64,000 bases of DNA from an uncultured Clostridia bacterium (GTDB lineage Bacteria; Bacillota; Clostridia; TANB77; CAG-508). Each line of letters opens with the position of its first letter. Position 1 is the stretch's first letter. The translations under genes were made by a program, and so were the position numbers. Below, in pieces: positions 16,831 to 25,688 of the stretch. The notes beneath the pieces are model-generated. The model did not search any database. It was not told the DNA's origin and was given only the letters and a program-made list of their open reading frames with translations. Location of the stretch: NCBI GenBank assembly GCA_934162365.1, contig CAKPIK010000003.1, forward strand, positions 124,001 to 188,000, given 5' to 3'.

Positions 16831-17520
16831 TTACACAGCTTCTTCAACCTTATCTTCTTTAATGAACTCATTATTATCGCTTAAAACTTCAAGACTTGAA
16901 ATTGAAACTTCATATGCTACTCTATTTTCTATTGTTCCATCTTCATGTTTCTTTTCATAGTTTCTTGATTGAACTCTACCTATTACCTTTACTTCTGTTC
17001 CAACTGCTAAGTTTTGACAAAATCTTGCATTTCTTCCCCATGCAATTGATGGTATATAGTCAGATTTATTGTATGCTCTGTTTACTGCTAACAAAACATC
17101 TGCAATTTCTCTTCCAAATGGTGTTTGTCTATATATTGGGTTTTTGCAAATATATCCAAGTAATGTAACTTCATTTGATGTTTTTTTAGTTTGTTCTAAT
17201 TCTTCTTCTGTAAGTTTATCCTCTGTAAGAACATCTTTTGCAAATACTGTTAATATTAGTTTATTTCTTTCATTTTCATAACTGTTATATGATCTAAATT
17301 GACCTTTTATTATTAATTTATTTCCTATTGTTAATAACTCATCATTAATTATTCTTTCTGATGCAGTTACAGGTATAATATCTGTTGTATCGCTTAAACG
17401 TGCTACTTCTAAATCAAATATGTAAAATTTTTCTCCATAAGTCTCATGACTAAATCTTTTTTCACTTGTTACCTTTCCCACTAACATTAAATGGTTATTA
17501 TCTGAATAATTTGTTTCCAA
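16831..17520 (-). CDS. single-stranded DNA-binding protein with two tandem OB folds
   Basis: 229 aa. Two similar OB-fold halves are visible: NHLMLVGKVTSEKRF with FYIFDLEVARLSDT (about 9-45), and EVTLLGYICKNPIYRQTP with IADVLLAVNRAYNK (about 117-152), the second followed by a canonical SSB core with IAWGRNARFCQNL. Ordinary bacterial SSB has one OB fold and a glycine-rich acidic tail; here the tail is short (KEDKVEEAV) without the usual DDDIPF. The start is TTG at 17520 with GGGAGG upstream; no better start was seen. It probably binds ssDNA, but may be a specialised paralogue rather than the main SSB. Confidence 0.8.
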   Translation of the reverse strand: METNYSDNNHLMLVGKVTSEKRFSHETYGEKFYIFDLEVARLSDTTDIIPVTASERIINDELLTIGNKLIIKGQFRSYNSYENERNKLILTVFAKDVLTEDKLTEEELEQTKKTSNEVTLLGYICKNPIYRQTPFGREIADVLLAVNRAYNKSDYIPSIAWGRNARFCQNLAVGTEVKVIGRVQSRNYEKKHEDGTIENRVAYEVSISSLEVLSDNNEFIKEDKVEEAV

Positions 17521-17714
17521 TTTTATTCCTCCCTAATATATTTTATTTCTATTCTTAAGTATTCTATTCATAAAGCTATTTTTTATGCAAACTTTTGTAT
17601 TGCCACTTTCTATTATACTACCTTTTTTTGGTTTTGTCTACATAAAAAGTTAAATTTGTTATATTTTTCTCTATTTTTATACTATTGCAAGGATTATTTT
17701 TACTTTTTTACAAT

Positions 17715-17900
17715 TTATTTATGTATATTTGCTATATTATTATTTACATTTTTTTCATTATTAATACTATTAGAAGACACTTTTAATAGTTTTACATCTT
17801 CTTTAGGAGTTAGTCCAACACCAAAAGCAAATATTCCTAACACTATAAATGTTGCTATTACATATGAATATATCTTATTTTTATTAAGTATGTATATCAT
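17715..17900 (-). CDS. small single-pass membrane protein (61 aa), unknown
   Basis: 61 aa with a clear GGAGGT ribosome binding site before ATG 17900. A short basic N-terminus (MIYILNKNKIYS) precedes one hydrophobic segment (about 13-29, VIATFIVLGIFAFGVGL), then a polar Asn-rich tail. The topology suggests a membrane anchor with an exported C-terminus. It may be a small regulatory or wall-associated peptide; no family is recognised. It lies downstream of rqcP on the same strand. Confidence 0.55.
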   Translation of the reverse strand: MIYILNKNKIYSYVIATFIVLGIFAFGVGLTPKEDVKLLKVSSNSINNEKNVNNNIANIHK

Positions 17901-18001
17901 AAAATACCTCCAAATGAGAAATTTCCTAATATATAATAAAGAGATATAGATTTTATCTATACCTCTAAATATTATTCATATATATTTAAAATATTCCAGT
18001 G

Positions 18002-18238
18002 TTATAAAATTTTAATAAGCTCTGGCAAATTCTTTCCTGCAACTTCTGGGACTTCTATAACTTCAAATTTAGAAACTTTGTCTCCAAATTTAATTTCTAC
18101 TATATCACCTTTTTTTACATCATAACTAGCTTTTACGGTTTTGCCATTAACACTTATTCTACCACTGTCTGCCGCTTCATTTGCTATTGTTCTTCTTTTA
18201 ATCACTCTTGCAACTTTTAAAAATTTATCTATACGCAT
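18002..18238 (-). CDS. rqcP: S4-domain RNA-binding protein RqcP (YabO/Hsp15-like)
   Basis: 78 aa, essentially one S4 domain: MRIDKFLKVARVIKRRTIA, SGRISVNGK and KKGDIVEIKFG. In Bacillus, RqcP binds stalled 50S subunits with RqcH and promotes alanine-tail elongation in ribosome quality control. GAGGT precedes the ATG. It follows a second S4 protein (YlmH) by 16 nt. YlmH has also been linked to rescue of stalled 50S subunits, so this tandem may be functionally meaningful (inference). Confidence 0.88.
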   Translation of the reverse strand: MRIDKFLKVARVIKRRTIANEAADSGRISVNGKTVKASYDVKKGDIVEIKFGDKVSKFEVIEVPEVAGKNLPELIKIL

Positions 18239-18254
18239 TTTTTACCTCTCTTAA

Positions 18255-19061
18255 TTAAACAAATTTATTTACTATTAATTTTATTCTATCATTTCTAGTT
18301 TTTCCTTCTATGTTTCCTACTTCAAATCTACCTTTACCTCTTATTGTTATAATATCGTTTTCTTGTATTTGTTTTGTTTGTTTTTCTATATTTTCAAAAT
18401 TAACATACACTCTTCCTGCACTAATTATTTCTTCTGCGTTTCCTCTTGATGTGTTTAATATTTCTGCCACAATGCAATCCATCCTCATTGATGGCACTAT
18501 AATTTTCATTTCTTGTTTATTAACTTCTTTTTTTCTAACCTCATGTAACTGAACCTTTTCAATAACCGACTTACTAAATCTAGTTAGTGAATTTAAATTA
18601 TTAATTAAAAACTTAGAAATTTCATTTAAAACTAATATATCTGCACCATCTTCAAAAACTAATATATCTCCTATTTTTTCCCTTTTTAATCCTAGTTTTA
18701 TTAGTCCGCCTAAATAATCTCTATGTGTATATTTATTATACATTTCTTTAGGCAATTTTATTCGTATACAATTTATAGGTATTGCTTTACTATAATCCTT
18801 ATTTATAATGTCAGATAATTTTTCAGGATAAAATAATACTATGTTGCGTTCTGCTTCTTCTATTCCACCAGTAATAATATAATTTTTAATATTTTCTTGC
18901 CTTAATATTTTTTCTAACAAATGTTTCTGGTATAAGTCTAGAAAATCAGTATACTCTATTTTATTTTTGGCTGTTGCTAATTCCATTTTATCTATTAATT
19001 TTGAAATTAACAATTTATCTTCTGGTTTTGTATATTTATTTAGTATTTTTTGTTTATCCAT
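18255..19061 (-). CDS. ylmH: YlmH-family S4-domain RNA-binding protein
   Basis: 268 aa from ATG 19061, which follows AAAGGGA; an upstream in-frame ATG at 19091 lies inside a hairpin and is less likely. The N-terminal two-thirds matches YlmH (IITGGIEEAERNIVLFYP near 56-73, THRDYLGGLIKLGLKREKIG), and the C-terminal S4 domain spans about 185-245 (RMDCIVAEILNTSRGNAEE). YlmH proteins sit near cell-division genes in many Firmicutes and bind 50S-peptidyl-tRNA; here it pairs with rqcP instead. Confidence 0.9.
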   Translation of the reverse strand: MDKQKILNKYTKPEDKLLISKLIDKMELATAKNKIEYTDFLDLYQKHLLEKILRQENIKNYIITGGIEEAERNIVLFYPEKLSDIINKDYSKAIPINCIRIKLPKEMYNKYTHRDYLGGLIKLGLKREKIGDILVFEDGADILVLNEISKFLINNLNSLTRFSKSVIEKVQLHEVRKKEVNKQEMKIIVPSMRMDCIVAEILNTSRGNAEEIISAGRVYVNFENIEKQTKQIQENDIITIRGKGRFEVGNIEGKTRNDRIKLIVNKFV

Positions 19062-19080
19062 AACTTTTCCCTTTATATTT

Positions 19081-19107
19081 AAAGGTTGCATAATTAATGC
19101 AACCTTT
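19081..19107. terminator. hairpin between dut and ylmH
   Basis: GGTTGCAT (19084-19091) and ATGCAACC (19097-19104) form an 8-bp stem with flanking AAA/TTT. The T-run is weak on the minus strand, so it may attenuate rather than fully stop transcription from dut into ylmH. Confidence 0.55.
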
Positions 19108-19114
19108 TTATTTT

Positions 19115-19576
19115 CTATTTATTAGTAGAACCAAATCCACCTAATCTTTCTCCTTCTGCATTGTCGTTATCTACTACAAAATACTTTTGGAATATTCCTT
19201 GTCCTATAGCTTCTCCTTTTTTTATTTCCACATCTACATCTTTTATATTATAAAATGCAAACATAATGTGTCCATCATTGTCTGGATTTCCATAATAATC
19301 AGCATCTACTATTCCAACACTATTTGCTAATATTAATCCTTTTTTCTTTGGGTTTGAGCTTCTATTACAAAGCATTAAATATTCTCCCTCACCCATATAT
19401 GATTTTAATCCTGTTTTTACAAGAGTTGGTGCCATTCCAGGTTTAAATGCTGGTATTATACAATCTTCTGCTGCTTCTATATCATACCCAGCTGAATATT
19501 TTGTTTTTCTTATTGGTAAATTTATTCCTTTATTTTCAAATCCTTTTGCAATTTCAAATCCTCTAACTTTTTCCAT
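19115..19576 (-). CDS. dut: dUTP diphosphatase (trimeric dUTPase)
   Basis: 153 aa. It hydrolyses dUTP to dUMP and pyrophosphate, keeping uracil out of DNA. All five trimeric dUTPase motifs are visible: SAGYDIEAAED (1), NRSSNPKKKG (2), GIVDADYYGNPDNDG (3, catalytic Asp), GEAIGQGIFQKY (4) and ERLGGFGSTNK (5, P-loop-like). The slightly expanded motif 3 resembles phage and Clostridial forms. It is on the same strand as its neighbours, 68 nt after the Fic gene. Confidence 0.93.
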   Translation of the reverse strand: MEKVRGFEIAKGFENKGINLPIRKTKYSAGYDIEAAEDCIIPAFKPGMAPTLVKTGLKSYMGEGEYLMLCNRSSNPKKKGLILANSVGIVDADYYGNPDNDGHIMFAFYNIKDVDVEIKKGEAIGQGIFQKYFVVDNDNAEGERLGGFGSTNK

Positions 19577-19644
19577 TTTAATACATCCTCTCTAAACATC
19601 TTTTTTCTAATTATATTTATAATTATTTTATTTGTCAATTATTT

Positions 19645-21108
19645 TTAACGCTGTTGTTCATTTTGAACTGCCTTGCTCTTTGGTAATTCTTCTGTTATGC
19701 CTCTATCTTTATATAATGCTTCTTCCCCTAATGTTTCAATTCCAATATACTCTTCCAATTTATATATTGTTTTATTTTCTATTTCATCACATATTTTTTC
19801 ATCACTACATAATGCTTCTTTATATTTTATTATATCTTCATTGCTTAACCAACCAACTTGTTTTGCATAATCGCTTTTAGTTTTCTTATCAAAAACAGCA
19901 CACATACCCTTTTTTTCTAAAAATATATTAGAAATTGCTCTAGCTGTTCTGCCATTGCCATCTGGAAATGGGTGAATATGTATAAATCTAAAATGCATTT
20001 TTGCAACTTGTCTTATGTATTCTTCCTTACTCATACTATCCGCATTTTCAATTAACTGACTGCATTGTTCAGCATATAACTTCATAGCCTGTGGAACATT
20101 TTGAAAATTAACAAATCCTACATCTTTTCCTCTTACCCCAACATTTATATTTCTGTATCCGTTTTCATAATAATATTCTTGCCTTTTTCTATTTATATTT
20201 CTGTTTATACTTATTATTTGTTCTTCAATTTTTTGGGGTTCTTTTTCAAATTCTGTTCCTAAGGCTTGAAGTTGTCCAGTTATATTAGCATATATGTCTT
20301 TTATTTCTTCTAATCCATTATTAGGATTTTCAAATGTTCCTAATATATCTAATAAATTAGTTGATATATTAGAAATCATCCCACTGTAACCTTCTTGCTT
20401 TTTTTCTCCTATTACTTCTAATGAGTTTCCCTGTACTTCATCATTTATTAAAGTTTGCATTAAATCATTATTTTCAAGTACATTATAGATAAAGTACTTT
20501 GACATGTTTTCTATCTTGTCATCACTTAAATCTGTATTATTTTTTAAATATTGTGAATATCTATTTAAAAGCTCATTATCTGTTATTTCTTTTCTACTTA
20601 AGGGATTAAATATTCTAGAAAAGAAATGTTTTTTAGATAGTTGTGGTGTTTGCTTTGAAAGTCTTGCTACATATGGTTTTATAACTTTTTGTATTAATTC
20701 TTGTTTGTTAGGTTCTCCAACCAACAAACTGTTAAAGTTATCTGGAAAGGGTTTATCCATTTCTAAATATGGCAATCCATTTTCATCAACTTTCTTTTCT
20801 ATTTGCATAGCTCTTGTTATTCCTGGTATGCCTCTTTGAGTAGTTAAATTTGCTATTAATGTATTTTTTATTTCTCCCTTATCACAAAGTAATTGTTCAA
20901 CAATCTGTCGTACTATATTTATATCTATATCACTTTCGTGTTTCCTTATAATACCATCTTTGTTTACATATTTTGATTTACATTCATTAGTTAGTACTTC
21001 TATTATTTTTCTTGTTTCATCATCATAGTAACTAACACCAAATAACGTAGTAGAACCTTTACCTTGTTTTAACGCTTCATATAATTCTTTTGCTTTTTCT
21101 TGTATCAT
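19645..21108 (-). CDS. Fic-domain AMPylase-type protein
   Basis: 487 aa. A complete Fic core HPFPDGNGRTAR (379-390) matches HxFx(D/E)GNGRxxR, including catalytic His379 and Arg387, so nucleotidyl (usually AMP) transfer to a target hydroxyl is expected. Residues 330-345 (VGFVNFQNVPQAM) look like the flap that precedes the catalytic loop. About 300 residues N-terminal to the Fic domain match nothing I recognise. SQLIEN (350-355) fits the loose inhibitory pattern S/TxxxEG/N, but its place inside the domain makes that doubtful. The gene starts 22 nt after an acidic protein, with which it probably forms an operon. There is no signal peptide. Confidence 0.85.
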   Translation of the reverse strand: MIQEKAKELYEALKQGKGSTTLFGVSYYDDETRKIIEVLTNECKSKYVNKDGIIRKHESDIDINIVRQIVEQLLCDKGEIKNTLIANLTTQRGIPGITRAMQIEKKVDENGLPYLEMDKPFPDNFNSLLVGEPNKQELIQKVIKPYVARLSKQTPQLSKKHFFSRIFNPLSRKEITDNELLNRYSQYLKNNTDLSDDKIENMSKYFIYNVLENNDLMQTLINDEVQGNSLEVIGEKKQEGYSGMISNISTNLLDILGTFENPNNGLEEIKDIYANITGQLQALGTEFEKEPQKIEEQIISINRNINRKRQEYYYENGYRNINVGVRGKDVGFVNFQNVPQAMKLYAEQCSQLIENADSMSKEEYIRQVAKMHFRFIHIHPFPDGNGRTARAISNIFLEKKGMCAVFDKKTKSDYAKQVGWLSNEDIIKYKEALCSDEKICDEIENKTIYKLEEYIGIETLGEEALYKDRGITEELPKSKAVQNEQQR

Positions 21109-21130
21109 TTAAACAATTCCCCTAAAAATA

Positions 21131-22417
21131 TTAGATTCTATTATGTTCATGATTATTTAACATTTCATAATCTGCTTCGATATCTTGAACAATATCTTCC
21201 GGCTTTCTTGGATCTTTATCTACTTCTCTTTCAAATCTTTTTTGCAAATTTTCCTTGCTATCACCTAATTCGTCGGCCCATTGTTCCCAAGTTTTATCTG
21301 TTCCTGGTACAATATCCAAATTGCATATTTCATGTGTATTTAGATCTCCATCTGCATTTTCCTTTTCTATCTTATCAGTATCATCTCCATGATTCTCATG
21401 CATATCTGCTTCCAAGTCTATATTATCTCTATTGTGGATTCCTCTTCTTCCATCTATAATTTCTTGCATTTCTAAATCAGTTTGGATTTCAACGTTATCT
21501 GTTTCTAATTGCAATTCAACAGGGTCATTACCATCATGTGTTCTGCCTCCACAATAAATTTCTGCATAACTACCAATCTCTTTTTGCTCAACAGAAAGAT
21601 AGAAATTATTATCATTAATTCCTTTTGCTTTAAATCTTTTCATTGTCATATTTTTATTTTTTTCTGCATAACCACCAAGTTCTAATTTTGTATTATCATC
21701 ATACATTGGGTTATCTCCTGTTGAATCATCAACAGTTAATACATCTGTAATTTTCTTTCCACTAGATGTTTCATCTATTCTTCTTCCTTTAGAGTCTAAC
21801 ATTATTACAGTTAAATCATCTGATAATTTTTTATCATCTTCTGTATTTGGATATGCAAAAGCCAATTCTTTAACTTCACTTGGTAATCTAAGTTTTGTTC
21901 TTAATGTATGTAATTTATCTACATATGCTTGATCTAAATCTACTGTTTGAATTATATATTTTGGTTTTTCTCTAACATCTTCTTTATCTGATTTCTTCTT
22001 GCTATCTTTTTCTTTCAACTTCTCTTGTTCTAATTGTTCTAAACCTTCGCTTTTCAATTCTTTATCTTGCTTATTTTCTGGTTTTTCTTCATTTTCTTTT
22101 GTTCTATTTACAACGTCTTTTATTGGTTCTGGTGATTCATATTTAAGCATTAGCTCACTAAAATCAACTTCTTCTCCGTTTAAATAACACATCCTTGAAG
22201 TCTCTTTTGTGTCTGGATCTTCAACCACAACAACACAAAGGTCAAATTCTTCTTTTTCATTTGTTTGCTTATTAATTAATTCAACCTTTTTATTATAATG
22301 TATAACATCTTTTATTGTACAATTTTCATATCCAATATGATTGTTTTTCAAATCATATTCTGCTTTTGCCTTTACCTCTTTTAACTTTTCTAGCAATTCT
22401 TCTCTTTTCTTATCCAT
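21131..22417 (-). CDS. large acidic protein adjacent to fic, unknown
   Basis: About 428 aa, very rich in Glu, Asp and Lys. ATG 22417 (MDKKREELLEKL) follows AAAGGTG; an in-frame TTG at 22471 overlaps rimO and is rejected. There are three regions: a small ordered N-terminus (1-90, with FDLCVVVVEDPDTKE), a low-complexity charged linker (about 95-145), and a C-terminal part with CGGRTHDGND and DKTWEQWADELGDSKE. There is no membrane segment. It lies 22 nt upstream of the Fic gene and 34 nt after rimO, so partner, substrate or neutraliser of the Fic protein are candidates; none is shown. Confidence 0.6.
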   Translation of the reverse strand: MDKKREELLEKLKEVKAKAEYDLKNNHIGYENCTIKDVIHYNKKVELINKQTNEKEEFDLCVVVVEDPDTKETSRMCYLNGEEVDFSELMLKYESPEPIKDVVNRTKENEEKPENKQDKELKSEGLEQLEQEKLKEKDSKKKSDKEDVREKPKYIIQTVDLDQAYVDKLHTLRTKLRLPSEVKELAFAYPNTEDDKKLSDDLTVIMLDSKGRRIDETSSGKKITDVLTVDDSTGDNPMYDDNTKLELGGYAEKNKNMTMKRFKAKGINDNNFYLSVEQKEIGSYAEIYCGGRTHDGNDPVELQLETDNVEIQTDLEMQEIIDGRRGIHNRDNIDLEADMHENHGDDTDKIEKENADGDLNTHEICNLDIVPGTDKTWEQWADELGDSKENLQKRFEREVDKDPRKPEDIVQDIEADYEMLNNHEHNRI

Positions 22418-22451
22418 AAAAAGCACCTTTTCCTTCCTTTTAGTGCAAAAT

Positions 22452-23777
22452 TTATTTTTTATATTCGCCAATTAAGTCATAGTCTTTTATATCTATAATT
22501 TTACAATTAATAAACTTATTAATCAAGTCCTCATTTCCATTATTTTTTATATATACAACTCCATCCATTTCAGGAATATCCATTTTAGTCCTTCCTATCC
22601 AATATTTATTATCAAAAGTTTTGTTTTCTATTAATGTTTCATATGTATTGCCTATTCTTTTTGCTAAATTTTGTCTTGATATTTCTTGTTGTAGATTCAT
22701 TATTTTATTGTATCTAGATTTTTTAGTGTTTCCATGTATTTGATTTGGTAATTTTTCTGCTGGTGTTCCATCTTCTTTTGAATACATAAATACCCCTAAC
22801 CTATCAAATTTTGTTTCTTTTACAAATTCATACAATTCTTCAAAATCTTTATTTGTTTCCCCTGGGAATCCAACAATTAATGATGTCCTTAATATTGTTT
22901 CTGGTATTTCTTTTCTAATTTTTTGAATTAATTCACGAATACTTTTCGAATTACTTTTTCTATTCATTCTTTTTAATACTGAATCTGAGATATGTTGAAG
23001 TGGTATATCAAAGTATTTACATACCTTATCATTTTCTTTTACAACTTTTATTAATTCATCTGTTATTGTTTCTGGATATGCATATAAAAATCTAATCCAC
23101 CTTATACCATCAATTTTAGAAATTTCATTTAATAATTCTGCTAGCCTTGTTTTACCATATAAATCAATTCCATATTTAGTTGTGTCTTGGGCAATAACTA
23201 TAATTTCTTCATACCCTTGTTTTGCCAAACTTTTAGCTTCTTCAATTATGTCTTCAAATTTTCTACTTACCAAAGGTCCTCTTATATACGGAATAGCACA
23301 ATATGTGCATCTATTACTGCAACCTTCTGCAATTCTTAAATATGCAGTTTTACTGCCTGTTGTTATAACCTTATCTAAATAATTATCTAATCTATTAAAA
23401 TCTTTTTCATGTTCTTCTTGTACTTCTTGTTTTATTAATTTATCTATCTCACTTTCAAATTCATTATAATCTGAAAATTTAATGAACAAATCTACTTCAG
23501 GCAAAGATTTCTCTAATTCTTTTTTATATCTTTCTACTAAACAACCCATGGCAATTAAATATTTGCATCTATTCTTTTTATACTCTGCCATTTCTAAAAT
23601 TGTGTTAATAGCTTCTTCCTTTGCAGATTCTATAAAGCCACAAGTATTAATTACTATAATATCTGCTTGTTTTGGGTCATTTACAATATTATATTTTTTA
23701 TTTTTAAATATTCCAATTGCTATTTCTGTATCTACTAAATTTTTGCTACATCCAAGTGATATAAATCCTACGTTCAT
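22452..23777 (-). CDS. rimO: ribosomal protein S12 (Asp88) methylthiotransferase RimO
   Basis: 441 aa. A radical SAM methylthiotransferase with the N-terminal UPF0004 cysteines (Cys10, Cys46, Cys79), the SAM cluster C153-x3-C157-x2-C160 in GCSNRCTYCAIPY, and a C-terminal TRAM domain. It starts MNVGFISLGCSKNLVDTE, which is diagnostic of RimO rather than MiaB or MtaB. It adds a methylthio group to S12. A second family member (mtaB) is at 56.4 kb. Confidence 0.95.
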   Translation of the reverse strand: MNVGFISLGCSKNLVDTEIAIGIFKNKKYNIVNDPKQADIIVINTCGFIESAKEEAINTILEMAEYKKNRCKYLIAMGCLVERYKKELEKSLPEVDLFIKFSDYNEFESEIDKLIKQEVQEEHEKDFNRLDNYLDKVITTGSKTAYLRIAEGCSNRCTYCAIPYIRGPLVSRKFEDIIEEAKSLAKQGYEEIIVIAQDTTKYGIDLYGKTRLAELLNEISKIDGIRWIRFLYAYPETITDELIKVVKENDKVCKYFDIPLQHISDSVLKRMNRKSNSKSIRELIQKIRKEIPETILRTSLIVGFPGETNKDFEELYEFVKETKFDRLGVFMYSKEDGTPAEKLPNQIHGNTKKSRYNKIMNLQQEISRQNLAKRIGNTYETLIENKTFDNKYWIGRTKMDIPEMDGVVYIKNNGNEDLINKFINCKIIDIKDYDLIGEYKK

Positions 23778-23853
23778 TTTTATTCCTCCATACTGTTATA
23801 TTTTAACACAAACCTTTTATTTTTTCCAGTAATAAAGATCAGCTTTGCAATAT

Positions 23854-23879
23854 AAAAAGATAGCAAATGCTATCTTTTT
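23854..23879 (-). terminator. terminator of murI
   Basis: AAAAAGATAGC (23854-23864) pairs with GCTATCTTTTT (23869-23879) around a 4-nt loop. In the minus-strand RNA it ends in a U-run; the hairpin overlaps the murI stop codon. Confidence 0.85.
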
Positions 23880-24628
23880 AATATTTTTTCTAGTTTTTCA
23901 CAATCTTCTACTTTTCTTCCAGAATAATAATATTCTATTTTTAAATTGTTATTTCCAAGTAAGTCGTTTTTTTGTAATATATCTTTTAATCTATTGGCAA
24001 CTCCTTTACTTCCATCTATTATGTTTATATTCTGTGGTACTACTTTTTTTATTTTTTCTTTAAAAAATGGAAAATGAGTACAACCAAGTACAATTTCAGA
24101 ATAATCATTTAAATTAAATTCTTGTAATTGTTTTTTTAAATAATCTTCAATTTCTTTTGAATTAAATTCTCCACTTTCCGCATATTCTACAAGTTTTGGC
24201 ATCGCAATTAAATCTACAAATTCTTCTGCACTAAATTTCTTTAACAAGTTATGTAATTTTTCTTCTCTTATAGTAGTAGGCGTTGCCATTATTAGAACCT
24301 TTTTTTGTCCTCTATTTTCTATTGCTGGCTTTGCTGCTGGCTCTATTCCAATAATAGGAAGAGAATATTTTTTTCTTAAATCATTTATTGCTATGCTTGT
24401 AGCTGTATTGCATGCAATTACGATTGCTTTTACATCTTTATCAATTAAAAACTTTACTGCTTGGTTTATATATTCTTTTACTTCTTCTTTTGGTTTAATT
24501 CCATATGGCACATTATCGGTATCTGCGTAATATATAAATTCTTCATTTGGTAGAATTTTTATTATTTCTTTTAATACTGTAAGTCCACCTATTCCGGAAT
24601 CAAATACTCCTATTGGTTTATTGTTCAT
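23870..24628 (-). CDS. murI: glutamate racemase
   Basis: 252 aa. It makes D-glutamate for peptidoglycan. Cofactor-independent two-cysteine mechanism: Cys73 in ACNTATS and Cys183 in LGCTHFPF, with FDSGIGGLTVLK at 9-20. A near-consensus promoter lies upstream (24648-24676) and its own terminator downstream, so it appears to be a single-gene unit. Confidence 0.95.
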   Translation of the reverse strand: MNNKPIGVFDSGIGGLTVLKEIIKILPNEEFIYYADTDNVPYGIKPKEEVKEYINQAVKFLIDKDVKAIVIACNTATSIAINDLRKKYSLPIIGIEPAAKPAIENRGQKKVLIMATPTTIREEKLHNLLKKFSAEEFVDLIAMPKLVEYAESGEFNSKEIEDYLKKQLQEFNLNDYSEIVLGCTHFPFFKEKIKKVVPQNINIIDGSKGVANRLKDILQKNDLLGNNNLKIEYYYSGRKVEDCEKLEKILKR

Positions 24629-24647
24629 ACTAATACCTCTATGTTAT

Positions 24648-24676
24648 ATTTTATATATATTCATTTTTTTTGTCAA
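24648..24676 (-). promoter_or_regulatory. sigma-A-type promoter for murI
   Basis: On the minus strand, TTGACA (24671-24676) is followed after 17 nt by TAAAAT (24648-24653), close to the sigma-A consensus and 20 nt before the murI ATG. Confidence 0.6.
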
Positions 24677-24772
24677 TGTTATTTTATTTATTTACTATGT
24701 TATAATATATATTATATGTAAAAATCTAATATTTTCAAAGTTATATTCAGCCACACTTTTATTTTTTACCAA

Positions 24773-24806
24773 AAAATCACCTAATTAATTATATTTAGGT
24801 GATTTT
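24773..24806 (-). terminator. terminator of the lipid kinase operon
   Basis: AAAATCACCTAA (24773-24784) pairs with TTAGGTGATTTT (24795-24806), with a T-run on the minus strand. It ends the plsC-lipid kinase unit. Confidence 0.85.
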
Positions 24807-24812
24807 CTAATA

Positions 24813-25682
24813 TTAATTATTTATAAGTTTTTCAACAAATTCATTATCGTTGTATACTGTAATTGCTTTTGGCAATAAATCTATTATAAACTTCTTATCT
24901 GTTAATTTTTCTCCATCTACGTTAAATGTTATCTCTTTTTCAATTTCTATTTCAACATGATTCGTTCTAAATTTATGTACTTTCTTCCTTCCTTCATGTT
25001 TTCCTTTTTTTAATTTTAATAATAGTTTAATTATTCTAATTCTAGACATTTTATCTATAAAATAAACGTCTAACAAACCATCTGTTAATTGTGATTTTGG
25101 AGCTATTTTATATCCTCCTCCATAATATGCACCATTACATATACTTATTGTAGAATACTTGGCAGAAATATTTTTTATTTTTGTTTTAAATATTGCTCTT
25201 TTAAATCTATAATTAAAAAATGTATATATTATGCTAGCAGTATATAAATGTTTTGTAGGAATAATTGTATTTCTTAGATTATCTATATTATTTGCTACTT
25301 CTGCATCTAAACCTGCACAAGCAACATTTATGAAATATGTGTTATTAATTTTTCCTAAATCTATTACATTTTCTCCATATGGAAGAGTTTTTATTGTTTT
25401 ATAAGTATCATTTCCAGAACCAGATGGTATTATTGCTAATTTATTTTTTGTTCCAACTATTCCTGGTATTGTTCTAGTTAAAGTTCCATCTCCTCCAACA
25501 ACATATATAACATTTTCTTCATCTTTATACTCTCTTGCAATATCAGCACCACTTATTTTTTCAGTTATATATCTTATTTCATACTCAACTTGTTTATCTT
25601 TGCAAGCTTTTTTTATATTAGGTAAAATTTTTTTGTATTTTCCTCTTCCAGCAATAGCATTAATAACAAATATATATTTCAT
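24813..25682 (-). CDS. diacylglycerol/lipid kinase (DagK/YegS/BmrU family)
   Basis: 289 aa. The N-terminal catalytic domain carries VVGGDGTLTRT near 60-70 and IPSGSGNDTYK near 85-95, the nucleotide-binding motifs of the DAGK family. The C-terminal beta domain ends in FNVDGEKLTDKKF. It phosphorylates diacylglycerol or a related lipid at the membrane. It starts 6 nt after plsC, so both probably work in phospholipid turnover. Substrate choice (diacylglycerol or other) cannot be read from sequence. Confidence 0.88.
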   Translation of the reverse strand: MKYIFVINAIAGRGKYKKILPNIKKACKDKQVEYEIRYITEKISGADIAREYKDEENVIYVVGGDGTLTRTIPGIVGTKNKLAIIPSGSGNDTYKTIKTLPYGENVIDLGKINNTYFINVACAGLDAEVANNIDNLRNTIIPTKHLYTASIIYTFFNYRFKRAIFKTKIKNISAKYSTISICNGAYYGGGYKIAPKSQLTDGLLDVYFIDKMSRIRIIKLLLKLKKGKHEGRKKVHKFRTNHVEIEIEKEITFNVDGEKLTDKKFIIDLLPKAITVYNDNEFVEKLINN

Positions 25683-25688
25683 AACTAC

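Noticed and set aside
19964..20059. SQLIEN in the Fic protein as an autoinhibitory S/TxxxEG/N motif
   Set aside because: It lies inside the domain only about 25 residues before the catalytic loop, not on a separate N- or C-terminal inhibitory helix, so the match is probably accidental.
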